A stretch of 64,000 nt of DNA, from the NCBI RefSeq assembly GCF_030553055.1, contig NZ_CP130713.1, positions 3,224,001-3,288,000 of the forward strand. The letters are read 5' to 3'. The notes beneath the pieces are model-generated. The model worked only from the letters and a program-made list of their open reading frames with translations. It was not told the origin of the DNA and made no database searches. The first letter of the stretch is position 1; every line of letters begins with the position of its first letter. Origin of the DNA: Streptomyces sp. XD-27 (GTDB lineage Bacteria; Actinomycetota; Actinomycetes; Streptomycetales; Streptomycetaceae). This document shows positions 43,257-51,956 of the stretch, piece after piece. A program made the translations under genes and the position numbers.

Positions 43257-44444
43257 TCACACCTGTGTTTCTCCGGTGCCCGGAGCCGTCGGGGAAGCCG
43301 CGGTCGCCGGTGCGGTGGCGGGGGCGGTGGGGGTGGGAACGGGCGTGGCGGTGGAGTCAGAAGGCGGAGGAGGGCTTCCGTTTCCGCCGCCCTTTCCTCC
43401 GCCGTTCTCGCCGCCACCGCCACCGTTGGAGCCGCCGCCGCTGGAGCCGCCGCCGGAGCCGCCACCACCGGAACCGCCGCCGGAGCCGCCCGAACCGCCG
43501 CCGCTCCCGGAGCCACCGCCCGAGCCGTCGGAACCGCCGGAGCCACCGGAGCCGTCCGAGCCACCGCCGGAACCACCGGAACCGCCGGAGCCGCCGCCGG
43601 TCTCCCCCGCGTTCTTGACGACACGCTCGCAGTAGGAGCGGACCGCCGCCGCGCCGCCCGCCGTGTTCTCCAGCTTCTTCAGCAGCGTCGGCTCGATCTC
43701 GGCCCCCTGCCCCGCCACGTACTGGCGGCAGACTCTGAGCACCCACTTCGTCTTGTCCGGCACCGGCGTCGATCCGGTTCCGGTGTCCGGGCCCTCCGTG
43801 CGGCCGTCCTCGTCGCCGTCCCCGGGGGTCCCGCTCGCGACCGTGCCGGGGCGCTCGTCCCCGTCGCCGTCGCGGTCACCGGGTCCCTTGGTGCGGCCGT
43901 CCGGGCCGGTCGCGCCCGGCGACGGCGTGACCGAGCCGCCGGAGACCTCGGGCCTGACCGAGGCGCCGCCGGCCGTCGCCCCGGCGGACGCCGTCGTCGC
44001 GGGCCGCCGCTCGTCGCTCTCGCCGAAGGGCGTCGGCAGGACGCCCACCCCGGCCGCGACGGCCATGCCACCGAAGGCGCAGCCCGCCAGGGCCACGACC
44101 ATGCCCGCGCGCAGCGGTCGGCGCAGCCGCGAGGGGTGGTCGGCGCCGAGGCGGCCCAGTCGCGGGCCGAAGGCCCGTATCCCCGCCACCTCACTCGAAC
44201 GCACCGTTCCGGTGGCCCGTGCGGCGCGGAAAGCGGCCACGGCCGCCTCCTCGCCGGGCAGCGGCTCCGCGCGTAGCGCGGGCGGTTCGGCGAGCGCCTT
44301 CAACGCGGCGGCCAACCGCTCCGCTTCGGCGTGCGACCGCTCGTCCCGGTCCGGCGTGGTCTGGCGCGCATCGACCTGCTCACCGCGCAGCAACCGCTCC
44401 ACGGCATCGTTGTCCAACCAGTCGTAGCGGTGGTCGTCGGCCAT
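43257..44444 (-). CDS. Membrane protein with Gly/Ser-rich tail, partner of ECF sigma factor
   Basis: Single-pass membrane protein of 395 aa encoded directly after an ECF sigma factor (TGATG overlap, 44442-44446), the usual place of an anti-sigma factor. The cytoplasmic N-terminus (about 110 residues, DWLDNDAVERLLRGE, HAEAERLAAALKALAEPP) is followed by one TM (about 113-133, GMVVALAGCAFGGMAVAAGV), a Thr/Pro/Gly/Asp-rich linker, a small two-Cys motif (VLRVCRQYVAGQ, VRSYCERVV) and more than 75 residues of GGSGGSGGGSDGSG type, then a Pro/Thr/Ala tail. The zinc-binding HxxxCxxC of ZAS anti-sigma factors is missing. Function is inferred from context only. Confidence 0.75.
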   Translation of the reverse strand: MADDHRYDWLDNDAVERLLRGEQVDARQTTPDRDERSHAEAERLAAALKALAEPPALRAEPLPGEEAAVAAFRAARATGTVRSSEVAGIRAFGPRLGRLGADHPSRLRRPLRAGMVVALAGCAFGGMAVAAGVGVLPTPFGESDERRPATTASAGATAGGASVRPEVSGGSVTPSPGATGPDGRTKGPGDRDGDGDERPGTVASGTPGDGDEDGRTEGPDTGTGSTPVPDKTKWVLRVCRQYVAGQGAEIEPTLLKKLENTAGGAAAVRSYCERVVKNAGETGGGSGGSGGSGGGSDGSGGSGGSDGSGGGSGSGGGSGGSGGGSGGGGSGGGSSGGGSNGGGGGENGGGKGGGNGSPPPPSDSTATPVPTPTAPATAPATAASPTAPGTGETQV

Positions 44445-45127
44445 CACATGTCCTTCTGCGTACGCGCGCGCGAATCCGTCACACCGGCCGACTTCGCCGC
44501 TCCGCGCCGGGTCTCCCGTTGCGCGGGTACGCCGTCGAGCACCGCCGGGTCGCCGTCCGCGGCCGGGCCGAGCAGATCCGCGAGGCGGCGCAGGCCCCGG
44601 TGTGCGGCGGTGCGCACCGCTCCGGGCCGCTTTCCGAGCACGTCGGCGGCGCTCTTCGCGTCGAGCCCGAGGACCACCCGCAGCACCACGGCCTCGGCCT
44701 GGTCCTGCGGCAGCTGGGCGATGAAGCCCAGCGTCCGGTCGGTGCCCAGCGCCTCCAGCGCCTCGCCGGCGGTGTCCGCGTCGGCGGGGCGGCCCTCCAG
44801 TTCGGTCTCGTCGCCGCCGATGGCCGGGCGGCGGCCCCGCATCCGGATGTGGTCGAGGGCGCGGTTGCGCGCGATCCGCGCGGCCCAGCCCCGGAACCGG
44901 TCGGCGTCGCCGGTGAAGCGGCCCAGGTCCCGGGCGATCTGCAGCCACGCCTCGGAGGCGATGTCCTCCGCGTCGGACTCGCCGACGAGTGTCCGTACGT
45001 ATCCGAGCAGGCGCGGGTGCACGGACCGGTACACGGTCCGGAACGCCGTCTCGTCCCCGTTCTGCGCCGCGCGCACCGCGGCGGTCAGTTCCGCGTCGTC
45101 CCCCTGCACGCCCTCTTCCCGCTCCAC
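44444..45127 (-). CDS. ECF-type RNA polymerase sigma factor
   Basis: Extracytoplasmic-function sigma factor, 227 aa. Region 2 spans about residues 28-95 (FRTVYRSVHPRLLGYVRTLVG, DAEDIASEAWLQIARDLGRF, FRGWAARIARNRALDHIR). Region 4 spans about 130-185 (LPQDQAEAVVLRVVLGLDAKS, VLGKRPGAVRTAAHRGLRRL). A 40-residue tail follows region 4. GTG 45127 gives the longest frame; GTG 45109 (MQGDDAEL) sits behind AGAGG and may be the start. It overlaps the Gly/Ser-rich membrane protein gene, its probable regulator. Target promoters are unknown. Confidence 0.9.
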   Translation of the reverse strand: MEREEGVQGDDAELTAAVRAAQNGDETAFRTVYRSVHPRLLGYVRTLVGESDAEDIASEAWLQIARDLGRFTGDADRFRGWAARIARNRALDHIRMRGRRPAIGGDETELEGRPADADTAGEALEALGTDRTLGFIAQLPQDQAEAVVLRVVLGLDAKSAADVLGKRPGAVRTAAHRGLRRLADLLGPAADGDPAVLDGVPAQRETRRGAAKSAGVTDSRARTQKDM

Positions 45128-45202
45128 TCGGAGAAACCCACGCCCCGCGATGCCGACGCGGCTGCCGATGCCAATGCCGTAGTCAGCCGTGGCCGCCTCC
45201 CA

Positions 45203-46240
45203 TCAGTAGCCGGCGGGGCCGGGGCCGGGGGGCGGCGGATACGCGCCGGGCTGGGAGCCCGGCTGGCCGTACGGCGCGGGGCCGGGCTGGCCGTAGGGCG
45301 CGGCACCGGGTTGGCCGTAGGGCGCGGCACCGGGCTGGCCGTAGGGCGCGGCACCGGGCTGGCCGTACGGGCTCGCCGCGCCGTACGGATTCGGCGCCCC
45401 GTACGGCGCGGGGCCGCCCTGCGGCGGGAGGGAGGCGCGCTGCTCCTGCATGGCCGTGAGCCGGCGGACGAGGAGGATGGCCAGCACCGCCGCGGCGACC
45501 ATGACGCCCAAGGCGATGACGTTGGAGAACATCGCGTTGTGCGCCTCCTTGAGCACGTCGTCGTCGCCGAAGAGGTTGTCCTCGACCTTCTCGTGGGCGT
45601 TGGAGTACCAGCCGAAGGTCACTCCGAACAGGTTGACGCCCCCGATCCAGCAGACCCACCACGCGTTGAGCAGACCGGTGGGGGCCTGCTGCGGGCCGTG
45701 CGGGGAGCTGGCGCGCCAGATGTCGTTGGCGATCTGCTTGGGGAACCAGAGGCTGACCACCGGGGTGAACCAGGAGCCCGCGGCCCAGCCGGTGCTCAGC
45801 CGGTGCTGTCCGGGCGCGAAGACCTCGGCGTTGCGGCGCATCCGGTGGAACCACATCGGCCAGGCGATCGCCGGGCCGATCCAGGCCAGCATCGACAGCA
45901 GGAGCATCGCCCCGAAGGTGTCGTCCGCGTCGTCGGCCTCCGCCATGGTCACGGGCTCGCCGTCCATCGCGTCACCGGCCAGCGACCACTGGTGGAACCG
46001 CGCGATGAGCGCTCCGAGGAAGGCGAGAGCCACGATGCCGAGCAGCACCTGGAGCGTGGTGGACAGCCCGCGCCGCAGGTCGGCCCCGGCGGCGGGCATG
46101 CCCATCGCGGGAGCCGGGTACGGGGCGGGGCCCGCGGGCGGCGCCGGGGCCTGCGACAGCTGCTGCTGGTACGTGCCGCACGCGGCGCACCGCCCGTCCG
46201 GCCCGACGGCGGCAGCCCGGCAGTTCCCACACGGATACAT
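45203..46240 (-). CDS. DUF4328 membrane protein with zinc ribbon and PYGQPG repeats
   Basis: Integral membrane protein, 345 aa. ATG 46240 starts with a two-Cys-pair zinc ribbon (MYPCGNC, CAACG), then a Pro/Ala linker. The DUF4328 domain occupies about residues 60-270 with four or five TM segments (TTLQVLLGIVALAFLGALIA, LLLSMLAWIGPAIAWPMWFH, GWAAGSWFTPVVSLWFPKQIAND, LLNAWWVCWIGGVNLFGV). The tail contains four consecutive PYGQPGAA-type repeats coded by a 24-bp tandem repeat (about 45250-45370). GGGGGA lies about 10 bases before the ATG. Function unknown; about 75 bp upstream of the sigma gene in the same direction. Confidence 0.83.
   Translation of the reverse strand: MYPCGNCRAAAVGPDGRCAACGTYQQQLSQAPAPPAGPAPYPAPAMGMPAAGADLRRGLSTTLQVLLGIVALAFLGALIARFHQWSLAGDAMDGEPVTMAEADDADDTFGAMLLLSMLAWIGPAIAWPMWFHRMRRNAEVFAPGQHRLSTGWAAGSWFTPVVSLWFPKQIANDIWRASSPHGPQQAPTGLLNAWWVCWIGGVNLFGVTFGWYSNAHEKVEDNLFGDDDVLKEAHNAMFSNVIALGVMVAAAVLAILLVRRLTAMQEQRASLPPQGGPAPYGAPNPYGAASPYGQPGAAPYGQPGAAPYGQPGAAPYGQPGPAPYGQPGSQPGAYPPPPGPGPAGY
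45250..45370 (-). repeat. 24-bp coding tandem repeat
   Basis: About five copies of a 24-bp unit containing GGCTGGCCGTAGGGCGCGG, coding for PYGQPGAA in the tail of the DUF4328 protein. Several are identical, so the number is likely to vary between strains. Confidence 0.85.
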
Positions 46241-46439
46241 TCTTCGAGTCCCCCAGAGGCGTGGCCGGCTCCGGACCACGCAAGGAAAATGACCAACACA
46301 CCGCACGACGGCGCGGACCTGCACGTTACGGGCAGGGGCCCAGTCAAGTCCAGAGCGGAAGCGGGCGCCCGGGTGTGACGAAATCCCGGCGTGCGACGCT
46401 GTAAGTGATGCGGGTCGGTGAGCGGCCCGCCCCTGGACG

Positions 46440-46520
46440 ACGGTCGGGGCCTCTCCTGTGGGGGGTGGCGGCCCCGGCCGTCCCTTTTTCTCCGCCCTTC
46501 CTCCGCCCTTTCCGGGCGGT
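46440..46520. terminator. Two stem-loops downstream of the hexosaminidase gene
   Basis: ACGGTCGGGGCC (46440-46451) pairs with GGCCCCGGCCGT (46470-46481, one G-T wobble), followed on the plus strand by CCCTTTTTC. CCGCCC-TTTCC-GGGCGG at 46503-46519 is a second stem. They lie in the 316-bp gap 46241-46556, which otherwise should hold the DUF4328 gene promoter (46241-46440) and shows no gene. Confidence 0.6.
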
Positions 46521-46556
46521 CTCCGCGCCGCCGCGCCCGTGGTTCCGCCGGGCCCG

Positions 46557-48194
46557 CTAGTCCACGCGCCCCGCCAGTACCGTGAAGTCCTGCCAGCTCA
46601 GAGCCGGTTTCCGCGGGTCCCACAGCCGCTGGGCGACGGCCCGTAGCGGCAGCCGGATGCCGGCGGCCACCTGCTCCTGGGTCTGCGCGTTCGCCCGGTC
46701 GCACCAGACGGCGAGCCTGCCGCCGAGCACCCGGTCAGGACCGGTGGGCAGCCCGCCGGGGACCGGCCGGGTGCCGCGCAGTACCTCCGGGGACCACTCC
46801 TCGTAAATACGTTCACCTGTCGGGTAGCGGAACTGGTTCGGCTCACCGAGTACGTAATAGAGGTACTCGTCGTTGAGGTTGACCATCTTCCAGCCCTCGG
46901 CCAGGTACTGCGCGGGCGGGCGGGCGCCGATCTCCCTTCCGGTCCAGTACTCGACCTGGAAGGCGCGGTCGGGGGCGACGACGCCGCCGGGGAAGAAGCC
47001 GTCGTTCCATGCCTTGGGGGTCTTGCCGAGGCCCCGCACCAGCCTCGCCCGGTCGTTGAGCCAGTCCGTCGCCAGGTCCTGGACCCGGGCCCGGCCGCCG
47101 AGGTCGCGGCGGGCCGCCGCGGCGAGCCGCGGGTAGGACGCCTCGGGGTCGCGGGCCGTCAGCGCGAGGTACTCGTCGCCGCCCAGGTGCCAGTACGGGC
47201 CGGGGAAGAGCGGGGTGAACTCGCGCAGCAGATCGTCCACGATGCGGGCGGCGGCGGGGTTCGCGATGTCGACGGAGCCGGTGACGGGCGTCCCGGAGGC
47301 GCGGCGCAGCTGGAGGTCGGGGTGAGCGCGCAGCACCGCGCCCAGGTGGCCGGGCGAGTCGAGTTCCGGGATGACCGTGATGTGCAGAGCGCCGGCGAGC
47401 CGGACGATCCGCCGCACCTGGTCCTTGGTGAGGTGGCGCTCGGAGACGATCTCGGGGTGGGTGTCGCTCTGGATGCGGAACCCCTGGTCGTCGGAGAAGT
47501 GCAGGGCGAGCTGGTTGAGCTTGAGGTCGGCCATCTCCCGCAGCCGGGCCTCGATCCACGCGGGGGTGAAGTACTTGCGGGCGATGTCGAGGTGCAGGCC
47601 GCGCTGCGGGCGCTCGGGCCGGTCCCGGATCTCGCCGTCGGGGAGGCCGCCGGTGGAGCGGACGGCCTGGAGCAGGGTGCGGGTGCCGTAGAAGACGCCC
47701 GCGTCGGCGGCGCCGGTGATCCGGACGCGGCCGTCGTGGACGGCGAGGGTGTAGGCCTCCGGGCCGCCGGTGTGCCCGGAGGCGACGGCGAGCTCCACGT
47801 CGCCGCGGCGGGGCGGGCCGTCGCCGGTGGACAGCCGCAGTTCGCCGGCGAGCAGCCGGGCCTCGTCGGCGAGCGGTCCCTCGGGGTCGGCGACGACGCG
47901 GCTGCCGCCGCCGGGCCGCCAGCCGGGCCCGGAGCGGGTGTCGGCGGTCCGTACGGCGGGGATGGTGCGCGGCGGCGGCACCGGATGGCTCGTCGGGGAC
48001 GGGGTGGCGGAGGGCGAGGGCGAGCGAGGGGCCGAGGACGGGGCGGTGGTCCGGGGGCGGCTGGGGCTCGGCTTCGACCGGCCGTCCCCGTCGCCGCACC
48101 CGGCCAGGGTCATGAGGGGCGCGACGATGGCGGCGACGGTCACGACGGCAGCGGCCCGGATCGGCGTGGGCCGGGACATGCGCGGCACCCTCAT
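46557..48194 (-). CDS. Secreted GH20 beta-N-acetylhexosaminidase lipoprotein
   Basis: Exported hexosaminidase removing terminal GlcNAc or GalNAc, for example from chitin oligomers; 545 aa. ATG 48194 is fixed by GAGGAGG 8 bases upstream. Signal peptide with lipobox MTLAGCG (Cys near residue 34), then a Ser/Pro/Thr linker of about 60 residues. The GH20b N-terminal domain covers about 90-210 and the catalytic barrel from RGLHLDIARKYFTPAWI to the end. The catalytic Asp-Glu pair is in YWHLGGDEYLAL; HFSDDQGFRIQSDTHPE, IPELDSPGH and GRLAVWCD also fit. No operon partner. Confidence 0.93.
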   Translation of the reverse strand: MRVPRMSRPTPIRAAAVVTVAAIVAPLMTLAGCGDGDGRSKPSPSRPRTTAPSSAPRSPSPSATPSPTSHPVPPPRTIPAVRTADTRSGPGWRPGGGSRVVADPEGPLADEARLLAGELRLSTGDGPPRRGDVELAVASGHTGGPEAYTLAVHDGRVRITGAADAGVFYGTRTLLQAVRSTGGLPDGEIRDRPERPQRGLHLDIARKYFTPAWIEARLREMADLKLNQLALHFSDDQGFRIQSDTHPEIVSERHLTKDQVRRIVRLAGALHITVIPELDSPGHLGAVLRAHPDLQLRRASGTPVTGSVDIANPAAARIVDDLLREFTPLFPGPYWHLGGDEYLALTARDPEASYPRLAAAARRDLGGRARVQDLATDWLNDRARLVRGLGKTPKAWNDGFFPGGVVAPDRAFQVEYWTGREIGARPPAQYLAEGWKMVNLNDEYLYYVLGEPNQFRYPTGERIYEEWSPEVLRGTRPVPGGLPTGPDRVLGGRLAVWCDRANAQTQEQVAAGIRLPLRAVAQRLWDPRKPALSWQDFTVLAGRVD

Positions 48195-48278
48195 GGAAGA
48201 AACCTCCTCATTACGCCCGAAAGTACGGGCGTAGCCGGACTCTCGCATTCCGCGCACCGCCGCGGTCCGGGCGCGCCC

Positions 48279-48310
48279 ACGCCAAGATCCACGCCAAGAT
48301 CCATGCCAGG
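48279..48310. repeat. 12-bp tandem repeat upstream of the hexosaminidase gene
   Basis: ACGCCAAGATCC at 48279-48290 and again at 48291-48302, then a partial copy ATGCCAGG. It lies in the divergent promoter region 48195-48463, about 85 bp from the hexosaminidase ATG. Confidence 0.7.
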
Positions 48311-48463
48311 GGCCGTCAAGGAGTCGTCCACCACGCCGGGGAGAGCCCTCCCGTCCGGGTGAATTGCGCGGATCCACCGGACAGAGCCGGACATACCCCG
48401 TTACGGTTACGTCGCTCCCGTCCCACCGAAGCCCTCCCGTCCCGCGCGCCCGAGGAGCCCACG

Positions 48464-49122
48464 CTGTCCAGCGACACTCCCGCCCCGACCTCGCCGGCCC
48501 GGCGCGTCAGACGGCGACAGCCCCGCGCCACCGTCCCGGCCGCCACCGTCCCCGTCCCCGCCGCTGCGGTCTCCGCCGCCGCGGGCGCCACCGCCGCCGC
48601 CCTCTCCGCGGCCACCGGGCCGCGCACCTCCCGGCCCCGGAGCCTGGACCGCTTCAACACGGCGCCCGCCGGGGCCGCCGAGGCCGCGCTGCTCGCCTGC
48701 TGCGGCAGCCGCGGCTGGGCCCGGCGGATCGCGGCGCACCGCCCGTACCCGGACCTGGAGTCCCTGCTGGCCGCGGGCGACGAGGCGAGCTACGACCTGA
48801 CGGCCGCGGATCTCGCCGAGGCGCTCGCCGCGGAGGCGCGCGGACCGCGCCACCCGTACGCCGCACCCCGCCCCGCGGGCTGATCTCACCGGCCGCCCGC
48901 ACCGCGCTGACCGCGGCGCACGCGGAGTACGAGCGAAAATTCGGGCATGTGTTCGTCATCTGCCTCGACGGCGTCCGCCCGGACGAGGCGCTCGACGCGG
49001 AGCTGGCGGCGATCCGCATGCGACTGGGTCACGACGAGGAAACGGAAACCGCGGTCTGCGCGGACGAACTACGCCGTATGGCCCGCGGCCGCCTCACACA
49101 CCTCGCCGGAATCTGCCGGTAG
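48464..49122 (+). pseudogene. UraD-like (OHCU decarboxylase family) protein, one-base frameshift
   Basis: Protein of the 2-oxo-4-hydroxy-4-carboxy-5-ureidoimidazoline decarboxylase family (uric acid breakdown), about 219 aa if repaired. After an Ala/Val/Pro-rich N-terminus comes LDRFNTAPAGAAEAALLACC, GWARRIAAHRPYPDLESLLAAGDEA, and RHPYAAPRP, where the HP pair may be the catalytic His. The frame is then lost at one of the C4 runs 48866-48874; with one base added it continues GLISPAARTALTAAHAEYER and FVICLDGVRPDEA to the end. The start is uncertain: CTG 48464 has GAGGAG 6 bases upstream, while the first in-frame GTG (48359) has no such site. The family match is by pattern only. Confidence 0.7.
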
Positions 49123-49125
49123 ATA

Positions 49126-49167
49126 CCCGTTCGTCCCTGTGCGATAGCCCGTACGTGCCTGTTTGAT
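49126..49167. promoter_or_regulatory. 20-bp direct repeats upstream of sdhCDAB
   Basis: CCCGTTCGTCCCTGTGCGAT (49126-49145) and CCCGTACGTGCCTGTTTGAT (49148-49167) match at 16 of 20 positions with a 22-bp period, about two helical turns. TACGAT at about 49210 is a possible -10 for sdhC. The repeats are candidate sites for a regulator of succinate dehydrogenase. Confidence 0.5.
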
Positions 49168-49300
49168 CACACCGCTCGACCCCGAGCGAAGGAACCGACA
49201 ACACGTCGCTACGATGGCCAGGGCCGGTGGACCGTACCCGGCCGGGCCCGACCGACAGCGAAGCCGGCAGGCCCCGATCCCCGCTCCCGGAGGGTTTTCC

Positions 49301-49681
49301 GTGCCGGCTGGAACGCTTTACCGCGGCCGGGAAGGCATGTGGTCCTGGGTGGCTCACCGAGTCACCGGCGTCCTCATTTTCTTCTTCCTGTTCGTGCACG
49401 TGCTCGACACCTCGCTCGTCCGCGTGTCGCCAGAGGCGTACGACGACGTCGTCGCCACGTACAAGAACCCCATCGTCAACCTGATGGAGTACGGCCTCGT
49501 CGCCGCCATCCTCTTCCACGCGCTCAACGGTCTGCGGGTCATCGCCGTCGACTTCTGGTCCAAGGGCCCGAAGTACCAGCGGCAGATGCTGTGGACCGTC
49601 GTCGGCGTCTGGGTGGCGCTGATGGCCGGCGCCTTCTACCCGATCCTTCAGCACACGCTGCGCGACTGGTTCGGGAGCTGA
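49301..49681 (+). CDS. sdhC: Succinate dehydrogenase cytochrome b556 subunit
   Basis: Membrane anchor and heme subunit of complex II, 126 aa. The start is GTG 49301 because GGAGGG lies 6 bases upstream and MPAGTLYRGREGMWSWVAHRV is the conserved N-terminus; longer in-frame starts are not needed. Three TM segments are visible: VTGVLIFFFLFVHVLDTSLV, LMEYGLVAAILFHALNGLRV and MLWTVVGVWVALMAGAFYPI. His residues in AHRVTG, LFVHVLD and LFHALNG are candidates for heme and quinone sites. First gene of sdhCDAB; 2 bp separate it from sdhD. Confidence 0.96.
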   Translation: MPAGTLYRGREGMWSWVAHRVTGVLIFFFLFVHVLDTSLVRVSPEAYDDVVATYKNPIVNLMEYGLVAAILFHALNGLRVIAVDFWSKGPKYQRQMLWTVVGVWVALMAGAFYPILQHTLRDWFGS

Positions 49682-49683
49682 CG

Positions 49684-50172
49684 ATGTCCACTGAGACGAC
49701 TTCGACCGCGAGCGACGTGAACGACGTGAACACCGACGTCAGCCTGTACGACGTGGACAACCCGGCGCCGGTCATCGAGCCGCCGCGGGCCCGCAGCAAG
49801 AAGACGCCGAAGGCGACCCGTACCAACTTCGAGATGTACGGCTGGCTGTTCATGCGGCTGTCCGGCATCCTGCTCGTCGTCCTGGTCCTGGGCCACCTGC
49901 TGATCCAGCTGGTCCTCGACGGCGGCGTCAGCAAGATCGGCTTCGCCTTCGTGGCCGGCCGCTGGGCCTCGCCGTTCTGGCAGACCTGGGACCTGCTCAT
50001 GCTCTGGCTCGCCACGCTGCACGGCGCGAACGGTCTGCGCACGGTCATCAACGACTACGCGGAGCGGGACAACACCCGCCTGTGGCTGAAGGGGCTGCTC
50101 TACACCGCCGCCACCTTCACCATCCTGCTGGGCACGCTGGTGATCTTCACCTTCGACCCGAACATCCGCTAG
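49684..50172 (+). CDS. sdhD: Succinate dehydrogenase hydrophobic membrane anchor subunit
   Basis: Second membrane anchor of complex II, 162 aa. A 50-residue polar N-terminus ([21 protein letters not shown]) precedes three TM segments: [40 protein letters not shown] and [20 protein letters not shown]. His in GHLLIQLV and LHGANGLR are likely heme and quinone ligands. ATG 49684 follows the sdhC stop by 2 bases, so the two are translationally coupled; a 29-bp gap with GAGGAA leads to sdhA. Confidence 0.95.
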   Translation: MSTETTSTASDVNDVNTDVSLYDVDNPAPVIEPPRARSKKTPKATRTNFEMYGWLFMRLSGILLVVLVLGHLLIQLVLDGGVSKIGFAFVAGRWASPFWQTWDLLMLWLATLHGANGLRTVINDYAERDNTRLWLKGLLYTAATFTILLGTLVIFTFDPNIR

Positions 50173-50201
50173 ACGTCGGGACACGAGGGACAGAGGAACT
50201 C

Positions 50202-51956
50202 ATGAAGATCCACAAGTACGACACCGTCATCGTCGGCGCCGGCGGCGCCGGGATGCGCGCCGCCATCGAGGCGACGCAGCGCAGCCGCACCGCCGTCCTG
50301 ACGAAGCTGTACCCGACCCGCTCCCACACCGGCGCCGCGCAGGGCGGCATGGCCGCCGCCCTCGCGAACGTCGAGGAGGACAACTGGGAGTGGCACACCT
50401 TCGACACGGTCAAGGGCGGTGACTACCTGGTCGACCAGGACGCCGCGGAGATCCTGGCGAAGGAGGCCATCGACTCGGTCCTGGACCTGGAGAAGATGGG
50501 CCTGCCGTTCAACCGGACCCCGGACGGCACCATCGACCAGCGCCGCTTCGGCGGCCACAGCCGCAACCACGGCGAGGCGCCGGTCCGCCGGTCCTGCTAC
50601 GCCGCGGACCGCACCGGCCACATGATCCTCCAGACGCTGTACCAGAACTGCGTCAAGGAGGGCGTGGAGTTCTTCAACGAGTTCTACGTCCTGGACCAGC
50701 TGATCACCGAGGTCGACGGGGTCAAGAAGTCGGCGGGCGTCGTCGCGTACGAACTCGCCACCGGCGAGATCCACGTCTTCCAGGCGAAGGCCGTCATCTA
50801 CGCCTCCGGCGGCTGCGGCAAGTTCTTCAAGGTGACGTCGAACGCGCACACGCTGACGGGCGACGGCCAGGCTGCGGTGTACCGCCGCGGGCTGCCGCTG
50901 GAGGACATGGAGTTCTTCCAGTTCCACCCGACCGGCATCTGGCGCATGGGCATCCTCCTGACCGAGGGCGCCCGCGGCGAGGGCGGCATCCTCCGCAACA
51001 AGGACGGCGAGCGCTTCATGGAGAAGTACGCGCCCGTCATGAAGGACCTCGCCTCGCGTGACGTCGTCTCGCGCTCGATCTACACCGAGATCCGCGAGGG
51101 CCGCGGCTGCGGCCCCGAGGGCGACCACGTCTACCTGGACCTGACCCACCTGCCGCCGGAGCAGCTGGACGCCAAGCTGCCGGACATCACCGAGTTCGCG
51201 CGGACGTACCTGGGCATCGAGCCGTACACCGACCCGATCCCGATCCAGCCGACCGCGCACTACGCCATGGGCGGCATCCCGACCAACGTCGAGGGCGAGG
51301 TCCTGGCGGACAACACCACCGTCGTCCCCGGCCTGTACGCCGCCGGCGAGGTGGCCTGCGTCTCCGTCCACGGCGCCAACCGCCTGGGCACGAACTCGCT
51401 GCTGGACATCAACGTCTTCGGGCGCCGCGCCGGCATCGCCGCCGCCGAGTACTCGGCGAAGGCCGACTACGTGGACCTGCCCGAGGACCCGGCGTCCCTG
51501 GTCGTCGAGCAGGTCGAGCGGCTGCGCGAGTCCACCGGCAACGAGCGGGTCGCCGAGCTCCGCAAGGAGCTGCAGGAGACCATGGACGCCAACGTCATGG
51601 TGTTCCGCACCGAGCAGACGATCAAGACAGCCGTCGAGAAGATCGCCGAGCTCCGCGCGCGCTACAAGAACGTGGCGATCCAGGACAAGGGCAAGCGCTT
51701 CAACACCGACCTGCTGGAGGCCATCGAGCTGGGCAACCTGCTCGACCTGGCCGAGGTCATGGCCGTCTCCGCGCTGGCCCGCAAGGAGTCGCGCGGCGGT
51801 CACTACCGCGAGGACTTCCCGAACCGCGACGACGTCAACTTCATGCGCCACACCATGGCGTACCGCGAGGTGGGCGACGACGGCTCCGAGTCGGTCCGGC
51901 TCGACTACAAGCCGGTCGTCCAGACCCGCTACCAGCCGATGGAGCGTAAGTACTGA
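50202..51956 (+). CDS. sdhA: Succinate dehydrogenase flavoprotein subunit
   Basis: Catalytic FAD subunit of complex II, 584 aa, oxidising succinate to fumarate in the TCA cycle. Dinucleotide fold [16 protein letters not shown] (residues about 9-24), the covalent-FAD His in [15 protein letters not shown], substrate-site segments [36 protein letters not shown] and [13 protein letters not shown], and [18 protein letters not shown] are all intact, as is the C-terminal capping domain. CAGAGGAACTC precedes ATG 50202. TGATG overlap (51954-51958) couples it to sdhB. Confidence 0.98.
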   Translation: MKIHKYDTVIVGAGGAGMRAAIEATQRSRTAVLTKLYPTRSHTGAAQGGMAAALANVEEDNWEWHTFDTVKGGDYLVDQDAAEILAKEAIDSVLDLEKMGLPFNRTPDGTIDQRRFGGHSRNHGEAPVRRSCYAADRTGHMILQTLYQNCVKEGVEFFNEFYVLDQLITEVDGVKKSAGVVAYELATGEIHVFQAKAVIYASGGCGKFFKVTSNAHTLTGDGQAAVYRRGLPLEDMEFFQFHPTGIWRMGILLTEGARGEGGILRNKDGERFMEKYAPVMKDLASRDVVSRSIYTEIREGRGCGPEGDHVYLDLTHLPPEQLDAKLPDITEFARTYLGIEPYTDPIPIQPTAHYAMGGIPTNVEGEVLADNTTVVPGLYAAGEVACVSVHGANRLGTNSLLDINVFGRRAGIAAAEYSAKADYVDLPEDPASLVVEQVERLRESTGNERVAELRKELQETMDANVMVFRTEQTIKTAVEKIAELRARYKNVAIQDKGKRFNTDLLEAIELGNLLDLAEVMAVSALARKESRGGHYREDFPNRDDVNFMRHTMAYREVGDDGSESVRLDYKPVVQTRYQPMERKY

